From: Argyresthia goedartella
Lineage: Eukaryota > Arthropoda > Insecta > Lepidoptera > Argyresthiidae
Direction of reading: 5' to 3'
NCBI GenBank assembly: GCA_949825045.1
Contig: OX463813.1
Span: 26,642,001-26,706,000 of the forward strand
DNA length: 64,000 nucleotides
Shown here: positions 44,647 through 53,392 of the stretch, one piece after another
Numbering within the stretch: position 1 is the first letter of the stretch
How the letters are laid out: each line of letters starts with the position of its first letter
Made by a program: the position numbers and the translations under genes
The notes under the pieces: generated by a model
The model's input: the letters and a program-made list of their open reading frames with translations, nothing else
Told to the model about the DNA's origin: nothing
Database searches by the model: none

Positions 44647-44841
44647 TTATTTATCTACGCCCTTATTCGTCCTCACATAATACCTGGCTATATTTATAGT
44701 ATTGAAGTTACCCAATATCTCATTTGAACCCGGATCTACTAAAGTATAACAGTTAGGATATACCACTGCCGAAATAACATAAGGCCCTTTATACAACAAT
44801 AAAAATTTCCGCATGATTTTATGTTCTTTATTTGAACGCAC
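44647..44841 (-). pseudogene. Integrase C-terminal module, separated
   Basis: 64 codons with KFLLLYKGPYVISAVVYPNC and TINIARYYV, matching the GPY-type end of gypsy integrase. It is cut from the main frame by about 30 AT-rich bases at 44847-44880 that resemble a stretch at 40918-40950. Confidence 0.7.
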
Positions 44842-44868
44842 AAAAGATTTTTCTTATCAAATAAAAAA

Positions 44869-46656
44869 TTATATTATCGTTTGTTTCACATAATCACCTA
44901 TACGATAGACTACTAACTTACGCCGTTTGTCCGCCTGTCGCTTACGTCGTTCACTAGAACTTTTAGAGTTTTCTATCGCTACATTCCGCACCTGTTCCGT
45001 ATCTCGCACACTATGGCCTAATAACCATTCATCGCCTAATTCCTTGTAAATAGTTAACGGTTCCCGCCTACCAAACGCTAACTCATTAGGCGCAAAGCCT
45101 GTGCTTGTGTGTTCGATATTATTATAGCAATTTTGAATGTCCGGTAACACGTCGACCCAACTACGATTACTTCCGCCGCAATAAGTTCTAATCAGTCGAC
45201 CTAGCTCGCGATTCACTCTTTCTACGCTATTAGAATTTGGACAATACACCGACGTATGAGTGACCCGAATCCCCAGCTGTTTGAGTCCAAATTCCCAAAC
45301 TTTTGATATGAACTGTGGTCCTGAGTCCGTAATTATAGTTTCGATAGGTATTTCCCTATGAAATCTCTTTGTACAAGCGAGCACGCTCCTACCTGTCGCT
45401 TTTCGCATTGGATATAATTTTATTACTTTACTGTACACGTCTTGAATCACATATATATATTGATATCCGAATTTACCTACGGGCAATGGCCCATAAAGGT
45501 CCGAGAAAACTTTCTCACCCAACTTTTCCGCCAACACCGGTGTACAAGGACCAACGGTATTGTTAGTACTTGGTTTGACCTTTTGACATATGTCACAACT
45601 TCTTATTACCGCGCTAATCACCCTACTCATATGAAGAAAATAATATCTGTCCTTCATCAGTGCTAATATTTTATATCTGCCGTAGTGACCTATTTCTTCA
45701 TGTATGTGTAAAATTAGTTCCTCCTGTAGTGATTTCGGTATTACTAGCCACTGTACGTTCCGCTTCGGCACGTGAAAATATAACGTATCACCTACTAGCT
45801 TATAATTATCAAAACCTCTTGTCCCCGTATCTACGACACTACGTCTGATACAACCGCTAATTCGATTTAACCGCTCATCTTCGCTTTGTAATCTCGCAAT
45901 GTCCCGTAAACTCGAAATAACACTTGCGGTATTCGATGCCTGAAACCAGAATATCCCCGGCTGAACATTTGTACTGTCAATCATACCTCCAGGTCCCGCT
46001 ATTTGCCTGCTTAGCGTGTCGGCAATTTGATTATCAGTCCCTCGCACAAATTCTATGTCGTAATCGAATTTTTCTAAAAACATAACCCACCTAGTTACGC
46101 GTGCCCCCAATAAAGTCCACGACTTAATGAACGTCAAACTTTTATGATCAGTTCTAATAATAACTTTTTCTCCCCGCAAATATATCTCAAATCGCTTTAA
46201 AGTGTATATAACTGCATACATTTCCTGTTCACTGATAGCCCATCTCGTTTGAGCTCCCTTAAATGCCTGCGAACAGAACCCTATAATTCGTTCCTGGCCC
46301 GAATCATCTAATTGATAAACATAGCCCCCTATTTCTATAGCGCTGGCGTCACATTGAACATAATATGTTTTTCCCGCCAATGGCTGACTCAAAATTATAC
46401 TTTCTAAGAATTGTTTTTTTATCTCGTCAAAAGCACTTTGCAGCTGCTCACTCCAGACGAACTTGACTCCAGACCGTAATAAATTGTACAAGGGCTGTGT
46501 TAACGTTCCAAAATTTTTTATAAACCTCCTAAAGTAATTTATGAACCCCAAAAACGCCCTCAATTGCCTGACAGTTCTGGGTGACGGATATAATTTAAGT
46601 GTTTCAATTTTGTCCGGGTCCATTTGCAAACCTTGTGTAGACAAAATATGCTCCAA
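44869..46656 (-). CDS. RT thumb, RNase H and integrase
   Basis: 595 codons. It begins in the RT thumb/connection (RQLRAFLGFINYFRRFIKNFG). RNase H has YYVQCDASAIEIGGYVYQ, SEQEMYAVIYTLKRF and RTDHKSL, with the acidic residues in place. Integrase has the HHCC zinc domain (HIHEEIGHYG...CDICQKVK), the first Asp in FSDLYGPLP, the second in IITDSGPQF and the Glu in NSVERVNREL. It ends at 44869 because a short insertion brings in stop codons; the C-terminal module continues at 44647-44841. Catalytic residues all appear intact. Confidence 0.85.
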   Translation of the reverse strand: MEHILSTQGLQMDPDKIETLKLYPSPRTVRQLRAFLGFINYFRRFIKNFGTLTQPLYNLLRSGVKFVWSEQLQSAFDEIKKQFLESIILSQPLAGKTYYVQCDASAIEIGGYVYQLDDSGQERIIGFCSQAFKGAQTRWAISEQEMYAVIYTLKRFEIYLRGEKVIIRTDHKSLTFIKSWTLLGARVTRWVMFLEKFDYDIEFVRGTDNQIADTLSRQIAGPGGMIDSTNVQPGIFWFQASNTASVISSLRDIARLQSEDERLNRISGCIRRSVVDTGTRGFDNYKLVGDTLYFHVPKRNVQWLVIPKSLQEELILHIHEEIGHYGRYKILALMKDRYYFLHMSRVISAVIRSCDICQKVKPSTNNTVGPCTPVLAEKLGEKVFSDLYGPLPVGKFGYQYIYVIQDVYSKVIKLYPMRKATGRSVLACTKRFHREIPIETIITDSGPQFISKVWEFGLKQLGIRVTHTSVYCPNSNSVERVNRELGRLIRTYCGGSNRSWVDVLPDIQNCYNNIEHTSTGFAPNELAFGRREPLTIYKELGDEWLLGHSVRDTEQVRNVAIENSKSSSERRKRQADKRRKLVVYRIGDYVKQTII

Positions 46657-47443
46657 TAACTTGACCTTTTTTTTGCGCGAACTCGCATTTTTTTAGTTTG
46701 CATGTGAAGCCCGCGTCTTTCAATTTACTCAGAACCGTGTCCACTTGAGACAAATGCTGTTCGAAGTCACCCTTAGTTAAAATTGCCAAATCGTCAACAA
46801 AATTTAAACAATATGACCTAACCTCTGGCCCTAGAATTAAGTCCATCGCCCTCGAAAATGAACCCACACTGGTTTTCAACCCCTGAGGTAAAACGTTGTA
46901 AACATAACTTCTGCCTTGATATACAAAACCCGTGTATCGTTTAGATTCGTCTGATAATGGTATAGAAAAATACGCATCTTTGATATCAATAACCCCTATG
47001 TAGTTTATCCGGCGCCCGGATTGCAATATCTCACTCATTAAAGGTGTGGTTTCTACCTCCCCAAACATTCCCGTGTTTAATTGTCGTGCATCTAGCAAAA
47101 TACGGACCTCTCCTGATTTCTTTAATGTATAAGTCAATGGACTGCTGAAATCCGTAGATTGCCTGCTAATAATACCTATCAGTTCCATTTCTTCCAAACG
47201 TTTTGTTACTTTATCGCGATATGCGAACGGTATGGGATAGCTTCGTTTTACGAAAGGCGTTTCATCTCTCATTTTTATCTCATGTATAATATAATTATTT
47301 GTCCGACTTACCCTATCGCTAAACAACTCTGCATGTTTATTTAACACCGGCAATAACCTTGTTTTGTGTTCTACAGGTATTGATGAATTATTCACATATT
47401 CCTCTATCACATTTCTACTGGTATCTTGGTTCTGTACTTCCAT
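46604..47443 (-). pseudogene. Reverse transcriptase N-terminal part, frame broken
   Basis: Contains TPFVKRSYPIPFAYRDKV, SSPLTYTLKKSGEVRILLD, IGVIDIKDAYFSIPL, YNVLPQGLKTSVGSFSRAMD and CLNFVDDLAIL, so both catalytic Asp of the palm are present. At an eight-base A-run (46667-46674 on the plus strand as T) the reading leaves the correct frame, and the C-terminal residues shown here are out of frame. The continuation is in the frame at 44869-46656. Confidence 0.8.
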
Positions 47444-47488
47444 TGTACAACAGAAAAAATCCTGATTAGGGCCAGTACCTAATGGTAT

Positions 47489-47977
47489 TTAACACATCCG
47501 CCCGGCGCTTCGTATAGTTAGCCTCTTATTACCCTCACACATTAAACTGGCTCGCGTCTGTTGTGTAAAATCAAACCCCAAAATTAAATCTTTAGGCACC
47601 CTTGTTAATACTAGCATTGGGGTATCGATAACGCATTCACCTATTGTTAATGGTAACGTTACTAATTTATCAACCTTTTCCTTACTGACTCCAAATGCAC
47701 CTGTGATTCTCAAACTTGGAATCGGTATTTCCGTCGGTTTTCCCAATTGACTGCATACTTCTTCGTATACTCTCCGACTTATTACACTGATTTCGCTCCC
47801 CGAATCAATCAAACTCCTTACAACAATATTCCCAATACGCACATTTATCTCAGGTAATGTCAAGGTACTACATAAATCGCGCCCACACTCAGTCGAATCG
47901 TCGTCTCTGAATATCGTATGTAAACGTCTGTCATTTCGGCCTATACAATTCGATCTAGATTTTTCCTCTAAACACAC
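47489..47977 (-). CDS. Aspartic protease region
   Basis: VVRSLIDSGSEISVISRRVY is the active-site loop (Asp-Ser-Gly), and DLILGFDFTQQ is the second conserved segment. It is in the same frame as the RT below but separated by a TAA at 47489-47491. It lies in a different frame from gag, with about 165 bases between, consistent with frameshift expression of pol or with decay. It has no good start of its own. Confidence 0.75.
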   Translation of the reverse strand: MCLEEKSRSNCIGRNDRRLHTIFRDDDSTECGRDLCSTLTLPEINVRIGNIVVRSLIDSGSEISVISRRVYEEVCSQLGKPTEIPIPSLRITGAFGVSKEKVDKLVTLPLTIGECVIDTPMLVLTRVPKDLILGFDFTQQTRASLMCEGNKRLTIRSAGRMC

Positions 47978-48141
47978 GGCATATCCATGTGCTTTATGCG
48001 CTAATTATTGAATAAATTCATTCACACCCACGTTCGAATCCAAATTACACAACTCATACAGTCTATGTTTTTTTCCAATTTGATCGGCTGTCCATCCAAA
48101 ACGTAATAAATATCTGAGCGCGAACGACCCGCGCGAGTCCA

Positions 48142-49188
48142 CTAGTTTTTTGAATTCTGATTTATCGCATTATTCCTGTCACTTGAACTTTGCCCTGCCT
48201 CTGTATTATCTGAAACATCATTGCCCCTTTGGAACCCTATTGCCTTGAAACTAGCCTGAGGCTGTCTACCTCTACCGCGAAAATAACCGCGACCGCGCAT
48301 CCCAAATTCGTTTCGCCCCTTCGTTCCTGCGTTATAATTATCCCTACGACTCACCGCGTTATAACGTATCGTATTTACCCGCATTGCTCGATATTGCCCA
48401 CGCATGTAGCTATTCTGCCTCACGTCGTTCGTATTCATTGTTTCTGAACCATGCAACGCACTTAATCCCCTATCGACATTCCGTCCTAAATGCCGAAGGA
48501 ACTCGACCGCATCCCGTATAGTCATTGGTTCCTTTCTAGCAAAAAACGCTACCTGAATATCACGCGGCAACTGTCTGAAAATCGTGTTGATTTTCTCCGT
48601 ATCAGTAAACGGTATCGTAAGCTCATATATGCTATTCAATTGAGAGGCAAAGAATTCTTCCATACTTTGACCTTTCTTAGAATCAAACTTCGCAGTTAGG
48701 AATCTTTGCTTAATTAATTCCTGTTCATTATCACCCCTGAATACCTCTCTGAAATCTTTTTCAAAATCCGCATAGTTTTGCCATGAGTCTCTGTATATGC
48801 TCATTCGAACTTTTGCAATTCCTACCAAACTATCCGTTGCCCATATCAAAGCCCTAGAACTATCTCCCGAGACTTTAATATAAGCCTTTAAATCTCTTAA
48901 GAAAATCATCGGATTTTCCGAACTCCGCCCATCGAATGTCGGCAACTTCTGTGTCATTTTCACAATGCATGATTGACGTTTTTCTACCGATTGTTCAAAC
49001 GTCTCTAGTTCCTGTCTGTCAGTATGTCTGTCCGAAGTCCTACTAGCATTGCTCGCGCTAGAACCCCTTTCCAAACTGTCTAATCTATTCACTATTTCAG
49101 ATAACAATTGCGTCACCTGTCCTGACGCCATTTCACTTGTGTGCGAAAGTGAAACACGCCTAGTGTTTTTTCTAAGCCGGCCGGCCAT
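48142..49188 (-). CDS. Gag of the 42-kb element
   Basis: 348 codons from ATG at 49188 (an upstream in-frame GTG is ignored). A basic start is followed by a capsid-like region (KLPTFDGRSSENPMIFLRD, FRQLPRDIQVAF). The C-terminus has an Arg-Gly-rich box (MRGRGYFRGRGR) and a Gln/Asn/Ser-rich end. There is no CCHC zinc knuckle, so RNA binding would rest on the RG box. About 210 bases of leader separate the ATG from the primer site. The frame is intact. Confidence 0.8.
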   Translation of the reverse strand: MAGRLRKNTRRVSLSHTSEMASGQVTQLLSEIVNRLDSLERGSSASNASRTSDRHTDRQELETFEQSVEKRQSCIVKMTQKLPTFDGRSSENPMIFLRDLKAYIKVSGDSSRALIWATDSLVGIAKVRMSIYRDSWQNYADFEKDFREVFRGDNEQELIKQRFLTAKFDSKKGQSMEEFFASQLNSIYELTIPFTDTEKINTIFRQLPRDIQVAFFARKEPMTIRDAVEFLRHLGRNVDRGLSALHGSETMNTNDVRQNSYMRGQYRAMRVNTIRYNAVSRRDNYNAGTKGRNEFGMRGRGYFRGRGRQPQASFKAIGFQRGNDVSDNTEAGQSSSDRNNAINQNSKN

Positions 49189-49380
49189 TATTCTGAACAC
49201 TAAACCGTCGTAGCTCGTTCGAAGAATTATGAAAACAATGCCCTTTTTTTGCTTATTTCTTATTTACAAACTGAACTGTTTAAAATCGTTTCTACGTTGT
49301 GTTATTTTTAAAAGTAACGCGTTAGACCTTGATTCTTTTAGAATATCTAGGTATCAGACTATTATCTAGGATATCCTTCG

Positions 49381-49397
49381 GTCTCGGCACCAGAAAT
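49381..49397 (-). promoter_or_regulatory. Primer binding site of the 42-kb element
   Basis: The minus strand begins TGGTGCCGAGACC a few bases from the 5' LTR. TGG is complementary to a tRNA CCA end. I do not identify the tRNA. Confidence 0.65.
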
Positions 49398-49398
49398 C

Positions 49399-51600
49399 TG
49401 TAACGGCCCACGGCCAAGGTCAGGCCGCCGCTATCAGTAGCTATGATCGTCTATTCTATCTACCTCAAAATGAGAGGACCCGATTCAGCTGTAAGATTTG
49501 TAAGTTAAGAATGATAAGTCTGAATTTCTCGTTCGTTGAGAAGTTCGTTAGGCGTACAATAGTCGAACGAAGTTCGGTTCAGGAAGTTACAGTTTCAAGT
49601 TAGACAGAGAAAGCATATATGTCCGCGAGCCGGTAATTCGCATCAGTCAGCGGTGTATTGCGCCAGATCAATCGTTGTTATATTTCATGTGAGATGGTAC
49701 CATCTGGTTTTTGTATATATGGGCGCTTGGAACCTTTTTTTTTAGTGGTCGACCACAGTTTATAATATTTGTTTGTGATATCGTATAGATATCCGTCGTA
49801 GTTTTACGACGTGAGTACTCAATGATATTTCATGTGCTCGCTAGTAGTGGCTTGTGGTGGTTCCAATTATATATTTGGTTCACGGCAATAACGATCCGAA
49901 AAGACCGGTTTACACAATTGCGAATTGATTTTCCGAAATGGGTTCTGAACTAGCGGTTACCTCAAAAGGTCCGTAACGTTTTGAAACCTTCAACTCTGCG
50001 CAATTTGAGCTGGATGTCATCGAAACGTAAGCATTATTGTTTTAGGAGATCTAACCCACACCATAGCGAAGTGCATAGTTCGATAAATACCGAACTATGA
50101 ATTCCACTAGCCACAGCACGTCCTGGGCTGAGCCAAATCATATATACCGACTCAGCCTACACATTAGACCTCCAGCGAAATTTACATTTAATTTAAAGAT
50201 GCAACTTGAATCCAACCTGACCCAAGGCAATGCAAAACACCTACCCGGACCTAAACAATGAACTTAAGACTGTAAATTGATCTCTTCGCGCGTCCCCGAC
50301 AACACTCAAATGTCAAAATATCAACAGGATATGTTATCTGTGTTGACACCGGTTTAACTTTGTTCTGAATTTGTTATTTCCATTCGCGGAACCTCATCGA
50401 TCAAACAGTCTCCCTATGCCCTGCCAACCTAGGTTTAGCCGCAACTAAACTCCTGTCTAGCCTAGTCTAAAAACCTAGTGTTATACCACGTCCATTATCG
50501 ACACCACTCGAAATGGTTGAGTTTGATTTGAATGTGCTTGAATGTTTAATGACTGTGTGTGTGGGAATTTCAAAACTCGCTACTCGAAAGGAATGAGGAA
50601 AGGATTAGCCCGCGAATATCCTAAGAGCCAATCCAGGAACCCTATGGTGAAGGAAAAAGGAATTTAGGGTCGCTCCAAGCCCAGACTCAGACTCAGATAA
50701 TTGACTTACAAGTTCTTTTCTAACGACCCAAGGATAGTTTTGGAATTTGGGGTTGGTTGATATAAAGGTTAGGAACCGAGGTAAATCTCGGCGCTTCAGA
50801 CACTCACGAAAACCCACTGAAACTTTGCAATCACAATTTCGTATAGTTCTGACGCGTAACACGGCAGACAAAACTGTTTAGAACTCGTGAAAGACGACTG
50901 TCACAGTAGCTAGACGCTGAGACTGAATGCTCTCCCCTCCCACGCTCTCGTATTTATATGCGTCCTTTGCGAACACGTTATGCCCAAGCGAAGCTTCTTA
51001 TCACTAACTACACAGGGTCTAATTTCAACCATGCCATGCAGATCCGCCGTTCTACAAATTGTGTGTACGCATATTCACTATGATCAACCGTAGGTGATCA
51101 CTCAAATCATTTGGTACTGCCGATACACAGAATCTGTTGATCGCTGACCAATAAAAGCTTGTTGCGATTAATTAAGCATACCCGACCGCTAGACGCGCGT
51201 AGCAAAGACCACTAGAATGCTATTCAAACTAGTCGTGTCAGACCCTCCATCTCATACCCCAATCGCAATTGTATATTTGCAATCAACATAATAGCTTTCT
51301 CCGTATCGTTCCATAATAACCTTTCATTATTTAGTTATTCATAATTTTATTCAACGCGCAGCCAAATCGGCTCTGATCTCTACACATCTCGCAGGAATGC
51401 GACAAAAAAACCTGACCTGCAAAACTTCCCCGAACCATCACACGTGTCGGCTCTGTTTTTTTGCTAACTTGCCACTGAGCTACGCAAAACCCCCCAAACG
51501 TTATCTGAACCGATTCGTATTCAAAACAGCGCGGCGTTGGGCTAGTCCTCTATCACGCAGAATGAAGCATCAAATGTACCGACTCTCGTGTACCATTACA
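49399..51600 (-). repeat. 5' LTR of the 42-kb element
   Basis: 2202 bp. The minus strand shows a TATA box (GCATATAAATACGAG, about 50950-50960) and an initiator-like ATTCAGTC about 30 bases downstream near 50925. The transcript would start there, leaving about 1.5 kb of LTR in the leader. Confidence 0.92.
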
Positions 51601-51737
51601 TAACCTATCGCGGTTTTATTTATGTTTCTGCGCTCGCGCTCAAAGTTGTATTTGTACCGCGGGAAATGACGAAAGGAATAGGGCTTGCTTAGATGTTATG
51701 TGAGGAAAACTTCAAAGCTGGAGCGATGGGCTAGCCC

Positions 51738-51892
51738 CCAGTGGCAACAGGCGACCTCTGTGGCGCTGCGGTTGCGGTTCTGCCTACCAAGCGAGAGGTC
51801 CCGGGTTCGATCCCCGGCTGGGGACGCAGAAAAAAAAAACAGGTCTTGGATATTTATATGTGTGTGACGTCGCTGTTTCTTGTTCCTACGAC
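51738..51892 (+). repeat. tRNA-derived SINE, family B
   Basis: An A-box-like GTGGCGCTGCGG and a B-box GGTTCGATCCCC are present, followed by an A-run and GGTCTTGGATATTTATATG. The preceding 40 bases (GAGGAAAACTTC, GCGATGGGCTAGCC) resemble the family A tail, so the unit is composite. Confidence 0.7.
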
Positions 51893-51900
51893 ATAATATG

Positions 51901-52142
51901 ACGACCCGAATGGCCGAATCGGCAGTGACCCTGCCGACGAAGCCAAGGGTCCCGGGTTCGAGTCCCGGTGGGGGCAAATATTTGTTTGATGAGAACGGAT
52001 GTTTGTAGCTTAGTCATGGTTGTTTATCTATCTAAGTATAATATTTATCTATATAAGTATGTGTATCGTCGTTGTCTAGTACCCAAGATACAGGGAATCC
52101 TAGTTTGGGGCTAGATCAATGTGTGTAAATAGTGTCCAAGGT
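51901..52142 (+). repeat. tRNA-derived SINE, family C
   Basis: A-box-like ATGGCCGAATCGG and B-box GGTTCGAGTCC with a tRNA-like head. The body ends CCAAGATACAGGGAATCC, GGGGCTAGATCAATGTGTG and TGTCCAAGG with an A/TA tail. A second copy is at 62672-62881. Confidence 0.75.
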
Positions 52143-52737
52143 AAAAAAAAAATATATATATATTCGAGTGTGGGGCTAGAAGCAATGTGCCTGACAAGAT
52201 TTATTAACATGTGCACCTGTCACGCACAAATGTTACTTTTCAACAGAGCTATAAAACGAATACTAGGTATAGTACAGACGCGTACGTACGTACCATTTAA
52301 TCAATTAAACATGAAAATATTTTATTAAATGAATGTAACCCATTAATGTCCCCACCGAAGAGCACAGGCCTTTACCCAGATACGACTAAGATTAAGCCAT
52401 ACACCACCACGCTGGCTCAATGCGGGTTGATGAAGGGGTTTGATGAAGGGGTTTTACGACTCTTACTACTGTAGGTCCCACGTAGCGATAGTAGCCGTGA
52501 CTTGCAGCTTAAGGCCCAGTTCTAGCTGTTGAGGTGGGAGGCGCTGCATTCGCCCGTCGTATTCTGGCGGGGTAGCGGACCTGGCAGGGTAGCGGGCGGC
52601 GCGGAATATCATCGGGCCTCCCGGAGACGTTAATAAAATTGATAAAATTAAGGGATTGCTACGGAGCTCTAAAAGAGGAAAATTTAGGTAGGTATAAAAG
52701 CTATGAGAAAAATCAGTTATTTTATATTAAAATTATT
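52143..52737. other. Repeat debris and unassigned DNA
   Basis: A partial family B/C core (GTGTGGGGCTAGAAGCAATG) sits near 52168, and CCACCACGCTGGCTCAATGC near 52404 resembles a dispersed lepidopteran repeat (from memory). GTAT at 52738-52741 is the left duplication of the next element. Confidence 0.4.
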
Positions 52738-52741
52738 GTAT

Positions 52742-53078
52742 TGTTGGAGGGAAGATTAATAGTAGAGGGGAGAGACTATAAAAGGCGATGCCCCGCCGGT
52801 ACCGCCACATTCTCGCTTCATTTTTCGTGCTATTAGGTCGTCACTCTGCCGGTTTGGTTGTCGATTTTAGTGTTAACGTAATTGTGAGGTTATAGTATTG
52901 TGTGTTCATTTTGTGATTGCTTTACTTGGTTTGTAATAATTTCTAATTTGGTCGTTTGGATGAACTGTTAAATTGTGTAAATTAAATTGTTGTCAAATAA
53001 TTCTATTTTGAGTTGAATTTCCTTAGGTAGTAGTGATTATTTTTTTTTAAAAAATCACTTCTGGTCTTATTTCCAAGA
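52742..53078 (+). repeat. 5' LTR of the 52.7-kb element
   Basis: 337 bp. TATAAAAG lies at 52777-52784, only 35 bases from the LTR start, so upstream promoter sequence inside the LTR is very short. Confidence 0.9.
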
Positions 53079-53096
53079 TCAGAAGTGGGATTCGAA
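53079..53096 (+). promoter_or_regulatory. Primer binding site, offset tRNA-Leu match
   Basis: TCAGAAGTGGGATTCGAA directly after the LTR is complementary to tRNA-Leu starting five bases inside its CCA end. The array at 10.6-18.7 kb uses the same tRNA from its terminal CCA. Confidence 0.6.
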
Positions 53097-53392
53097 ATCT
53101 TTTGCCCAATTGCTTAGTTTTACATGTGATTTTATCGGATTATGATTTGAATAACCATTTAACTTCATCTACATCACCCTCGATTTCGTTATTTTTATTT
53201 TTACTTGCTAACGCGTGCGAGTGTGGATTGCAAGTCGTCGTTGTCGTCAAGGGTGAGTCCTCCTTTTTTTTTTCCCTCCATTTATTTTTGTGGCAGTTAG
53301 TTTGTATTCTAGTGATTTGTGTGTGATTTTCTTCTGTACTTACCTCAAGTACTCTAAATTCAAAGTTATTGTTCGAATCCTTGTAAATTAGA
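53097..53392 (+). other. Leader of the 52.7-kb element with possible splice donor
   Basis: GTCAAGGGTGAGT at about 53247-53258 fits a 5' splice site, followed by a pyrimidine tract. The short frame at 53102-53326 is not supported. Confidence 0.4.

Larger units (their letters stand above)
42067..51600 (-). mobile_element. Ty3/gypsy retrotransposon with 2.2-kb LTRs
   Basis: LTRs of 2203 and 2202 bp are flanked by TAAC (42063-42066 and 51601-51604). The minus-strand primer site starts TGGTGCCGAGACC next to the right LTR, and the purine tract TGGGAGGGGGC lies next to the left one. Gag, protease, RT-RNase H and integrase are in gypsy order. The LTRs differ at only about ten places that I noticed, so insertion looks recent, yet pol has frameshifts and a stop. 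No env frame: only about 380 bases lie between integrase and the left LTR. Confidence 0.92.

Noticed and set aside
51780..51980. Possible tRNA genes (B-box matches)
   Set aside because: No complete cloverleaf; repeated elsewhere with A-runs and shared cores, so SINE heads.
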